From Bactericera cockerelli (Eukaryota; Arthropoda; Insecta; Hemiptera; Triozidae), in contig CM044960.1 in the NCBI GenBank assembly GCA_024516035.1, positions 15,967,880 to 16,031,879 on the forward strand: 64,000 bases of DNA. The letters are read 5' to 3'. Below are positions 1 to 11,300 of the stretch, piece after piece (the stretch's first letter is position 1; the number at the start of each line of letters is the position of its first letter). A program made the position numbers and the translations under genes. The notes beneath the pieces are model-generated. The model had not been told where the DNA came from. It ran no database searches and worked only from the letters and a program-made list of their open reading frames with translations.

Positions 1-3000
1 GGGAGATGAGGAGGCCGAGGGGAGACCACCGAATAAACCCCCCACCCAAAATTAAAGGTATCAACAGCAACACATCAAGACAAAGCAGCAAGACATCAAG
101 AAATAAACCAAAATTACAAGTAGAAGAAAATTAATGGAGGAAAGGGATCGGCTATAAGGGGAGATGAGGAGGCCGAGGAAGGACCACCAAATAAACCCCC
201 CACCCAAAATTAAAAGTAATACATCCAGACACAGCAGCAACACATAAAGAAACAAACCAATGAACCAAAATTACAAGTAGAAGAAAACTAGTGGAGGAAA
301 GGGATCGGCTATAAGGGGAGATGAGGAGGCCGAGGGGGGACCACCAAATAAACCCCCCACCCAAAATTAAAAGTATCAAGAGCAACACATCAAGACACAG
401 CAGCAACACATCAAGAAATATACCAAAATTACAAGTAGAAGAAAACTAGAGGAGGAAAGGGATCGGCTATAAGGGGAGATGAGGAGGCCGAGGGGGGACC
501 ACCAAATAAACCCCCCACCCAAAATTAAAAGTAACATATCAAGACACAGCAGCAACACATCAAGAAACAAACCAATAAACCAAAATTACAAGTAGAAGAA
601 AACTAGTGGAGGAAAGGGATCGGCTATAAGGGGAGATGAGGAGGCCGAGGGGGGACCGCCAAATAAACCCCCCACCCAAAATTAATAGTAACATATCAAG
701 ACACATCAAGGACACAGGAGCAAAACATCAAGAAACAAACCACCAAATAAACCCCCCACCCAAAATTAAAAGTATCAACAACAACACATCAAGACACAGC
801 AGAAACAAACCAATAAACCAAAATTACAAGTAGAAGAAAACTAGTGGAGGAAAGGGATCGGCTATAAGGGGAGATGAGGAGGCCGAGGGGGGACCACCAA
901 ATAAACCCCCCACCCAAAATTAAAAGTATCAAAAACAACACATCAAGACACAGCAGCAACACATCAAGAAACAAACCAATAAAACAAAATTACAAGTAGA
1001 AGAAAACTAGAGGAGGAAAGGGATCGGCTATAAGGGGAGATGAGGAGGCCGAGGGGGGATCACCAAATAAACCCCCCACCCAAAATTAAAAGTAACATAT
1101 CAAGACACAGCAGCAACACATCAAGAAACAAACAAATAAACCAAATTAAAAGTAGAAGAAAACTAGTGGAGGAAAGGGATCGGCTATAAGGGGAGATGAG
1201 GAGGCCGAGGGGGGACCACCAAATAAACCCCCCACCCAAAATTAAAAGTATCAAAAACAACACATCAAGACACAGCAGCAACACATCAAGAAACAAACCA
1301 ATAAAACAAAATTACAAGTAGAAGAAAACTAGTGGAGGAAAGGGATCGGCTATAAGGGGAGATGAGGAGGCCGAGGGGGGACCACCAAATAAACCCCCCA
1401 CCCAAAATTAAAAGTAACACATCAAGACACAGCAGCAACACATCAAGAAACAAACCGATAAAACAAAATTACAAGTAGAAGAAAACTAGTGGAGGAAAGG
1501 GATCGGCTATAAGGGGAGATGAGGAGGCCGAGGGGGGACCACCAAATAAACCCCCCATCCAAAATTAAAAGTAAAACATCAAGACACAGCAGCAACACAT
1601 CAAGAAACAAACAAATAAACCAAAATTACAAGTAGAAGAAAACTAGTGGAGGAAAGGGATCGGCTATAAGGGGAGATGTGGAGGCCGAGGGGGGACCACC
1701 AAATAAACCCCCCCACCCAAGATTAAAAGTAACATATCAAGACACAGCAGCAACACATCAAGAAACAAACAAATAAACCAAATTACAAGTAGAAGAAAAC
1801 TAGTGGAGGTAAGGGATCGGCTATAAGGGGAGGTGAGGAGGCCGAGGGGGGACCACCAAAAAAACCCCCCACCCAAAATTAAAAGTAACACATCAAGACA
1901 CAGCAGCAACACATCAAGAAACAAACCGATAAAATAAAATTACAAGTAGAAGAAAACTAGTGGAGGAAAGGGATCGGCTATAAGGGGAGATGAGGAGGCC
2001 GAGGGGGGACCACCAAATAAACCCCCCACCCAAAATTAAAAGTAACACATCAAGACACAGCAGCAACACATCAAGAAACAAACCGATAAAAAAAATTACA
2101 AGTAGAAGAAAACTAGTGGAGGAAAGGGATCGGCTATAAGGGGAGATGAGGAGGCCGAGGGGGGACCACCAAATAAACCCCCCACCCAAAATTAAAAGTA
2201 AAACATCAAGACACAGCAGCAACACATCAAGAAACAAACAAATAAACCAAAATTACAAGTAGAAGAAAACTAGTGGAGGAAAGGGATCGGCTATAAGGGG
2301 AGATGTGGAGGCCGAGGGGGGACCACCAAATAAACCCCCCACCCAAAATTAAAAGTATCAACAACAACACATCAAGACACAGCAGCAACACATCAAGAAA
2401 CAAACCAATAAAACAAAATTACAAGTAGAAGAAAACTAGTGGAGGAAAGGGATCGGCTTTAAGGGGAGATGAGGAGGCCGAGGGGGGACCACCAAATAAA
2501 CCCCCCACCCAAAATTAAAAGTATCAACAACAACACATCAAGACACAGCAGCAACACATCAAGAAACAAACCAATAAAACAAAATTACAAGTAGAAGAAA
2601 ACTAGTGGAGGAAAGGGATCGGCTATAAGGGGAGATGAGGAGGCCGAGGGGGGACCACCAAATAATCCCCCCACCCAAAATTAAAAGTAACACATCAAGA
2701 CACAGCAGCAACACATCAAGAAACCAACCAATAAAACAAAATTACAAGTAGAAGAAAACTAGTGGAGGAAAGGGATCGGCTATAAGGGGAGATGAGGAGG
2801 CCGAGGGGGGACCACCAAATAATCCCCCACCCAAAATTAAAAGTACCAACAGCAACACATCAAGACACAACAGCAACACATCAAGAAACAAACAAATAAA
2901 GCAAATTTCAAGTAGAAGAAAACTAGTGGAGGAAAGGGATCGGCTATAAGGGGAGATGAGGAGGCCGAGGGGGGACCACCAAATAAACCCCCCACCCAAA

Positions 3001-3475
3001 ATTAAAAGTAACACATCAAGACACAGCAGAAACACATCAAGAAACAAACCAAATTACAAGTAGAAGAAAACTAGTGGAGGTAAGGGATCGGCTATAAGGG
3101 GAGATGAGGAGGCCGAGGGGGGACCACCAAATAAACCCCCCACCCAAAATTAAAAGTAAAACATCAAGACACAGCAGCAACACATCAAGAAACAAACCAA
3201 TAAACCAAAATTACAAGTAGAAAGAAAACTAGTGGAGGAAAGGGATCGGCTATAAGGGGAGATGAGGAGGCCGAGGGGGGACCACCAAATAAACCCCCCA
3301 CCCAAAATTAAAAGTAACACATCAAGACACAGCAGCAACACATCAAGAAACAAACCAATAAACCAAAATTACAAGTAGAAGAAAACCAGTGGAGGAAAGG
3401 GATCGGCTATAAGAGGAGATGAGGAGGCCGAGGGGGGACCACCAAATCAGTCCCCTATTCAAAATTAAAAGAAAA
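1..3475. repeat. Satellite-like tandem array, ~22 units of about 157 bp
   Basis: The motif GAGATGAGGAGGCCGAG recurs at 3, 161, 318, 476, 633, 871, 1037, 1193, 1359, 1516, 1673, 1830, 1987, 2143, 2300, 2466, 2632, 2789, 2953, 3101, 3259 and 3416. Spacing is mostly 156-158 bp. A 164-166 bp class carries about 9 extra bases (TCAACAACA-like), one unit is 238 bp and one is 148 bp. Each unit has a purine-rich half and a G6...C6 inverted pair about 13 bases apart. The array runs off the left edge, and the last unit decays near 3440-3475. Open frames of 60-107 codons cross it on the minus strand, but the period is not a multiple of three and no known protein is seen, so I read it as non-coding. Confidence 0.95.
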
Positions 3476-4680
3476 AAACTCAAGAAAAACAATAAATCAT
3501 GAAAAATGCGACATTTAGACGATTTTGGAATATACCTGACGCAATTCTTCATGAAAATTGAAACAATGAGATCCATCGTATTGTATTCATGTATTGCTTC
3601 TGATTTTGGAATGAAAAATAAATTCATAAAGTGCAAACAATTTTCAAATAAAACTAGTTGTCTAATTATAATCTTATTATTATTATTATTACTACTTATA
3701 AATATAAATAGCTTATGTTAAACAATTATATCCATATACATACAGATATTCATCAAAATCGGGTCTACCGTTCACGATATATAAGCGTTTAAGTAAAAAG
3801 TTAGTGGTCAGGCGCATGGTCTCTTTCACCTAGAACTACTAGTACGAATTTGATTAATTTAAAATAGGACAATTTCCTATATGTGTGAAAAATTTCATCA
3901 AAATCCGGTGTTTCCGAGATTTTCACGTTACAAAGAATATTTTTAACAGACCGACAGACGGACACAAAACCAAAGTTGGTTATGAAACGTCCAGAAATAT
4001 GAAAAAAAATTGAAATCGGAGCAAAAAAATATTTTTTTTTACAAAAACGAACACAATTCTTCCGATTTCTAATATTAGAAATTTCTCGGAAGTAAAAATA
4101 TTATAGGTTTACTCGCTGAAAGACATTAAAAAGATACGGTACCAGCTTTCAAGCCAAAATACAAAAATTAAAATCATTGGCGCCTTTAACAGGGTTGACG
4201 TTAGTAATAGCATCCGGCTTTAAAATCTGGAAGTAGGAGTGCCAATCATCCTCAACCATGGCACTCTGGCACTCAGAACCAATCATCCTCAACCATGAGG
4301 AAGTGACTGAACAATGCCGACCCCAAGTAGGTTTGGGAAAAGCAAGGTGAAAGATGACTCGTATAGGTTAACAAGTCTGAGAGAGAATTTTTTTAAATAA
4401 TATTAATAATACCCGGTGTACGGGAGTATAGGAGTATATTAATTTACGGGAATAGCCCTATTTACAATGTCAACAATAAAAAGACAATTTGAAACTGGAG
4501 GTACATTAAAATCTATGCTTTTGGTATTAAGTCAGAAAAAAAACATACTTCTTCAACAAAAAATGTCAACCTCACGTGTTTTTTACTGGTTGTATTATTT
4601 TATTTCATATTTTTTTATACCTACATTTTATTAAAAAAAAACGCTTGCATACGAGTCTGCAACCATTGGGACATTTTCAT
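3476..4680. other. Gene-free stretch with degraded repeats
   Basis: No supported exon on either strand. About 3730-4080 resembles an interspersed repeat: a shared piece reading TTCCGATTTCTAATATTAGAA recurs inverted near 34855-34885. Around 4200-4370 lies a second repeat fragment with two copies of an AATCATCCTCAACCATG motif, similar to the tail near 60110. The rest is AT-rich and unassigned. Confidence 0.45.
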
Positions 4681-4685
4681 TTTTA

Positions 4686-4870
4686 TAATTTAATATTTCG
4701 TTACATAATTTCGTTACATAATTTCGTCACATAATTTCGTTACATAATTTTGGTTATGTGCCAGAGCAAAGACATGAAAATGTCAATTTAATATTTCGTT
4801 ACATAATTTCGTTACATAATTTCGTTACATAATTTTGGTTATGTGCCAGAGCAAAGACATGAAAATGTCA
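4686..4870. repeat. Two-copy ~95-bp tandem duplication with inner 14-bp repeats
   Basis: The block starting AATTTAATATTTCGTTACAT and ending GACATGAAAATGTC occurs twice in a row. Inside each copy ATTTCGTTACATA repeats three or four times. It directly adjoins the 107-bp array, so this side of the CCAR1 gene is a hotspot of local duplication. Confidence 0.8.
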
Positions 4871-4879
4871 AAATGTCAA

Positions 4880-5395
4880 TAAATACAAAGATTACAAAAA
4901 ATTAAGTTTCAAGTAACTTCTTTACCTCGTCTTTCTTCTTCTTCTCTCCATCTCCCTCTTTACAATGTCAACAGTAAAAATGTCAATAAATACAAAGATT
5001 AAAAAAAATTAAGTTTCAAGTAACTTCTTTACCTCGTCTTTCTTCTTCTTCTCTCCATCTCCCTCTTTACAATGTCAACAGTAAAAATGTCAATAAATAC
5101 AAAGATTAAAAAAAATTAAGTTTCAAGTAACTTCTTTACCTCGTCTTTCTTCTTCTTCTCTCCATCTCCCTCTTTACAATGTCAACAGTAAAAATGTCAA
5201 TAAATACAAAGATTAAAAAAAATTAAGTTTCAAGTAACTTCTTTACCTCGTCTTTCTTCTTCTTCTCTCCATCTCCCTCTTTACAATGTCAACAGTAAAA
5301 ATGTCAATAAATACAAAGATTAAAAAAAATTAAGTTTCAAGTAACTTCTTTACCTCGTCTTTCTCCTTCTTCTCTCCATCTCCCTCTTTCTTGTC
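4880..5395 (-). repeat. 107-bp tandem array copying a CCAR1 exon end and splice donor
   Basis: AAGTAACTTCTTTACCTCGTC recurs at 4911, 5018, 5125, 5232 and 5339, exactly 107 bp apart. The last copy is the CCAR1 exon itself. On the minus strand each unit has about 37 nt of exon 3' end (encoding EGDGEKK-KDE), then GAG|GTAAAG, then about 70 nt of intron-like sequence. The satellite copies share one base change from the exon (a Lys for Glu codon), so they were amplified from one another after the first duplication. Confidence 0.9.
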
Positions 5396-8300
5396 GCCAT
5401 CCTCCTTCTTCTCCTCTCTCTTTTCTTCCTCCTTCTCCTCCTCCTCCGCCTCTTCGATTTCTCCCTTGGCGTCATCTTCACTCTGCTCGGACTTGAGAGC
5501 CTTGGCTAGGCGGGCAGTGAGCTGCGACTTGAGGCCTTTGCAGGGGAGAGATCGGGCTTCCAGCTCTTCTCGCAAGTCTTGAACCTGTTCGGTACATTGA
5601 GAATTGAAATATTAGTTGAAAAATGAAAAAAGAAAGAAAGTAGACCAGCAGTCTGGCTGGGGGACTATAAACAGTGAGTAGACCAGCAGTCTAGCCGGGG
5701 GACTATAAACAGGGAGTAGAAGACCAGCAGTCTGGCTGGGGGACTATAAACAGGGAGTAGACCAGCATTGGCTTGGTTCTGGGGGCCCTTGTCAATTATT
5801 AGCCTCCTTGTAAAGACAATGGTAGAAGTGCTGAGTCATTCCTCCACTGTCTGGCAACCATCGTTCACGATGACGCGACCCCATGATGATAACCTTACAC
5901 TCTGCCGGGCTGTCTCTTTCTTTGTATAGGCGTTCTTCACACCTCGGCCGAGGTGTTTGATTGAAATATTATTATTATTATATTATAGTAAGCTTTATTA
6001 AGGTAGAGCAAAAATATAATAACATACAGTAAAATACAATGAAATTATGAAGAAAAACAAAAAGATTGAGCAAAGATACAAGAATAAAAAAAAGAGAATG
6101 AAGTAAATGTCCTACCTAAAGGGCGGGGTTATTGCCTGTGGCAATCTCTTCAAGTATTGTGATGTTCACCTCTAACTTCCTTCTCCTCTATTCTCATTAC
6201 TCTATCAAATCTACTCTTAACATTTTCATGATGTATCAGCATAAAGTGGAAAAGTATGAAATGTATATGTATAAAAAAAAGGAGACTACAGCTTACCTTC
6301 ATGTTCTTGATATCCAGTAGAGAATAGTGTGTAGGCTCTCGCTTGAGAACAGAAGTGTCAACGTCCATTGTGGTATCCTGCAAGTAAAGAAGAAGGAAGC
6401 TATTACTCCTCAACTGTGTTAAAATTTCCCCAAACTGAAACTATTCTCACCACTGTTAAGACTCATTGCTCTGGTATTGATACAAGAGTAGCAATAGTAT
6501 GACCATCATCACCTGAAGAGAATTCACCCATCCATAGCTTTGCTTTCTGAAGCTTTCCGCAGATACGCCATAGAAGATGGATTGTTATGACAATCAGTGT
6601 TGAAAAGTATTGACTGGTGGAAAAATATGAAAGTCCAATATTCTAACCAAGCTAAAAAAAAGTAATTAATAAATTAAAACTAAGAGGTACTCTTTATTGG
6701 TCGGCTACCAACTTAATCCAGATTGCTTGAGCTGGACACAGTAACGCTTTCCTTGAGGTGGATGGTGGATCCTCGCGTGTTACTCCAGAGGATCGTGATG
6801 TAGTGTCACGTTGTTTTTTTTCTGCGGATCCAGTGTAGCTCCAGACCAGGTGCAGTGAGTCTCCCGTGTCACACCAACACCTGTCATAGCTTACCTACTC
6901 GAGAGGCAGGCTCAGACTAAGAGAGGAAAAGAGAGACAAGCATGCACAGAATTCGAAACAGAAGTAGGAAGATAGATAGAGAAAGAGAGAGAGGAGTGTT
7001 TGCCTTATCATCTTCTGTCGATTTGGCTGTCTCTTCTACAGGTTTGGTGGTTTTGGCGTTGAACATTTTCTGATAGTTGACCGTGAGCCCGTCCCATTCC
7101 AGCTGAGTGGGGACGCAATTCCAAACGTCCGGAACGTAAAATGACAACCGTCTCAACCCGAGCGGCGATCGGTTTTCCCTTGTGAGTTGTCTCGCCACGG
7201 CGGTAGTAGAGCTCCAGGAACTTAAACCTGAAAAACATAACGGGGGAACCCCGAGAGAGGAGAGATCCCAGGTCAGAATGCGTCATCGACGAGTGATAGT
7301 TACTAGTTAGGGTACACAATCGGGAGGTCAGAAACCTTCCGCAGCAGCGATAAAAACATCTACAAATAGGTTAGAACTAGGTTTAATGAATAAAATATGA
7401 ATCATGTAAATATTCAAGCACTCGAATTTTGTAAACTAGGGCCGAGAGTAACAGGTGAAGTGCGCCAACAAATATCTCGGGGTAACAAATCATCTACAAA
7501 TACACTTTAACATGAAGTGCATATAAGTAGATTCTGTTGTGCAAATTTTAATGTCGCAAAATAGAATCAGTTACAAAATCGAATATAAAATGTAAAAAAA
7601 AACCAACAATAGATAGTAATAAAAAATAAATATTACTATTATTAATCAGTTCATAAATTTTCTGCCTGAATCATCTCAGGAGCTAAATAAAGTTGTGTTA
7701 TATAAAAATCTGTTAAAAGAAGGTAGAACTACACCAGAAAAATCAATAATATATACAGAACAATATTGCTGGTCAAGTAGTCATTCATAATGACATGTGT
7801 TTTTTAAAAGTGGTAAATATTTTATAAATATACAACACCTATTGATGTATATTTTTCATTGTTTCTTTGTTTATTTCTTTGCGTCAGTTACTGCTGTTAT
7901 CCAGTGACACACAATCTTTTGTGAGAAACTGATAGCAGTGTAGACGATAGTAAAAAAAAAGAAAACACCCAGTAGAAAGAAATAAATACCTCAAACGTGA
8001 AAATGATTTCACTATAACAAACAGTTCAGAATCTATTCCCCATACTTCACAATTTAGTTCAGATTGATTTCCTGACACCCCTCCTAGCTGCTCTTACATT
8101 TAATTTGGGTGTTAGTTATTGACTTATTTTTATATGCTTGTTTGTACATTGTACAAACATAAAAGAAATTAAATTTCAAAAATATCTGGATTTCGTTCCA
8201 GAAAGCAAGCACTGTTAGGGCCAGGGCCGTATTATGAAACAGGATTAGTAGACCCTTAGATTTTATCAACTGAGCGATAGGTATTCTAAAATAAATTTTC

Positions 8301-11300
8301 CATCACAAAGTCTGACCACAGATCTGTTATGCCACAGAAGTAATATACAGCTACAAAGCCCAGCTTCGATATGACCTCTACAGTTGATGTCAAGGTGAAA
8401 GTTAAGGGATAATATCAATAATGATTAACAAATCCTGTTTCATAATTTGGACCTCAGTCTCAAAATCGGTAGATTTAATCAACCATTTAATCAGAAAGGG
8501 AAATTTGTGGATTCCAGAGTAGGGGCCATATTATGATACTATCTTATCACAATATGATAAGATAGTATCATACTTGAAACCCAAATAAATTTAATATTAT
8601 TATGAAACAGGATGTTGATCCAAGCCTGACACACCCTCAAGTCATAGTTTTTAACCAATCACAGCGCGCTAAAGTCCGAGTTAATTATTAGTGTCCGATT
8701 AGATTAATACATTTTTAATCCTGTTTTATAATTCGGCCCTAAAAATGTTCTCTAGAACGAGGCCCTGGTGTAACCATTTTTTTTTTTTTTAAACTACAAT
8801 AGTAATATATGAATAAGTAAATGGGGAATTACTAGAATATTTTTTCAAGGGTATAAATTGTAGTAGTAAAATGCTGTGGCACTTGTCCAACACATGCTAA
8901 CGCACTCAGGACCCTACTGAAACTTTGAGATGAAAAGAGAAGAAGATGATTATATGTGAATAAATATATTTCAAGTACCTCTTTGTTGTTGTTGTTGTTT
9001 GTTTTACTCATTTTTTTTTTTTTAACTGCAATAGTAATTATGATTAAGTAAATGGGGAACTACTAGAATATTTTTTCAAGGGTATAAACTGTAGTGGCAA
9101 AACGCTGTGGCACTCACCATTTGGTGCACTTGGACAGATCGATTCCGGTGAGTGCCTTGGTTGTCCGGATGGCGGTTTTGATGAGCACCGCGGGATCCTT
9201 GTCTGGGGCCGGCCCGTCCAGGCTTTCACTCCAGGGCCCTCCGATGGCCATTGTCTCGCTCTTGCCTCGCATCCCCACCAGGAAGTGGATGAGGCGGGAG
9301 GGGTGCACGCAGGACTTGTGCTCCTTGTCCAGCTCCTCCCCGGGGGTCACGCACTTCTTCAACACCTCCTCCAGCTTGGGCATCGAGAGGAGCATCACCT
9401 GCCAGATGGTAATTGTGAAGGTAAACGGGATTATTTATTTTTTTAGATATTTTTTTAGTAACAGGGTATTTTGTAACTGGAATTCATTAACTGATACCAT
9501 GATTAATGCTCCATCCACAAACTCATTCAAAGCTAAAATTGATGATTTTTTTTTCTATTAAACAGTGCATCAATTGTATAACATAACCTCATAATTTTGT
9601 TCTGGGCTTAATAGCTTTACTTATAAAACTTTGCCCTTATAAGATTTTCTATTATTACTATTATTATTAAGTGGCAGAGTTTTGAATGAGTTTGTGGATG
9701 GAGCATTAATCTGATTACAGAACAATTGTATTTACACTTCGCCCCGGATTACAAAACAATTGTAATTAAAAATTAATATTGATCTTGCTTTCTTTTTGTA
9801 CATGCTTCTAAAGTTTTTTTTTAATTTATTGTTATTTTTTTGTTTGTTGTTGATGATTGTTTTGTAAAAAATAAAAATAAAGTGTAAATAAATAAATAAA
9901 AAAGGTCGTTTTGAATTTCTACTCTTTGTGAATGACCTGCTACAAGTAAATGATAGACCTCTCTATGTTGCCAACTTTTGGAAGTCCAAAGTATGAGTAT
10001 GAAGAGAACACGGAAAGAAAGTAAATCCCTTTGTAAAGTACATGTAGATGGCAGAGGTGGAGAATACCCTGGGGCCCCTAGGCATTATCACCAGCCTTGA
10101 TCAAACTTTATTTTTGTGTTCTCATATATTTTTTTTTTTTTGTATTATATTGTTAATGTATTTAATAAAACGTGATTGAGAATGTTTTTTTGGCAACGTC
10201 CAGCGAGGTGATGCTAGCATTCCGGCCCAACCCAGGCTAGGCGAGGTTGATGTGCGTAGCAGGTTTGTTAGTTTCCTCCATCGTGATATATTATGACCAT
10301 GCAGTTAAATGAGTCATTAAACCCAAAAATAATAATAATAAATGGTTAGTCACCAAGAGTACTTAGACAGTCATTGGTAACCATACTATCTTCCACAAAT
10401 ATACTGGTAAATGTATCCCACTGAGTGTGGGGATCCATTTAAAATAATTGTAAAACAAATAAAAACGAAATAATTTGAAGATAAGAACATTTGGCTATTA
10501 CTTAATATTAATTAATTATTATTATTATTATATTATTTCGCAAACATTTTTGCCTTTTATTAAAGAAAATCATTTTTTCTCCACTCATCTACTTATTGAG
10601 CTTGTCCTTGAAACGCCTTCTTTGGATGTCATGTCTTCCTAGAATTTTGACTTGAAATTTTTATGCATAAAATTTTAAAATTCTAGCAGGACTCTATGCT
10701 GCCATACCGGCGCGTGCTTAATTAATTAATCAAGTAAAACAAAAAAAAACCAAGTGTTTTTTTAAATTTTGTTTTATCTTGAAATTATTTCAAGTAAACG
10801 CATACCTTGGCGGAGAACAGATAGTCCACATCCGGAGGGTCGAGCTCGGCTGTGTTGGGCAGGTAGGGCTCCACCTCCTTGGAGAGGATGTGGAAGGAGC
10901 AGGGATGCTGGAGGGAGAAGGGGCGATCGGGGGGGAACGCCTCCAGCCAGACGGAGGAGGAGATGAAGAAGTCGGAGGGGATGTACATGTTCTGGTAGCG
11001 GCGGCGAAGCTCCAGCAAGTCTGCCTGGGCCCTGGAATGTAATAATAATAATAATAGAAAATCTTATAAGGGCAAAGTTTTATAAGTAAAGCTATTAAGC
11101 CCAGAACATGTGAATGATTTGTATTTTATCTACATGATAGTGTATCTAGCAAGTCTGCCTGGGCCCTGGAGTGTGAATGATTTGTATTTTATCTACATGA
11201 TAGTGTAAACTTGTTTATTTTATGTGATCACTTTATTGTGATTTGAGGTGATTTTTTTTCTTTCGTGTTTTATAAAGAAACACAACTCATCTATTTTTAT

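Larger units (their letters stand above)
7228..9117. other. CCAR1: CCAR1 intron 7: MITE-like inverted repeats, no gene
   Basis: No exon between exons 7 and 8. About 8216-8755 holds several copies of a repeat with ends like GGGCCGTATTATGAAACAGG in both orientations. A 30-bp motif (GGGTATAAA-TGTAGT.GCAAAACGC) occurs at both 8850 and 9080, a short local duplication that reaches the exon 7 donor. Confidence 0.55.

Noticed and set aside
1..3475. Many minus-strand frames of 60-107 codons rich in Leu/Val
   Set aside because: They come from a non-coding tandem repeat whose period is not divisible by three; frames restart in each unit.
6917..7003. Continuation of the CCAR1 exon 8 frame into a Ser/Leu-rich end
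   Set aside because: It is low-complexity intron read-through; family homology stops at AAG|GCAAAC and resumes at 6377.
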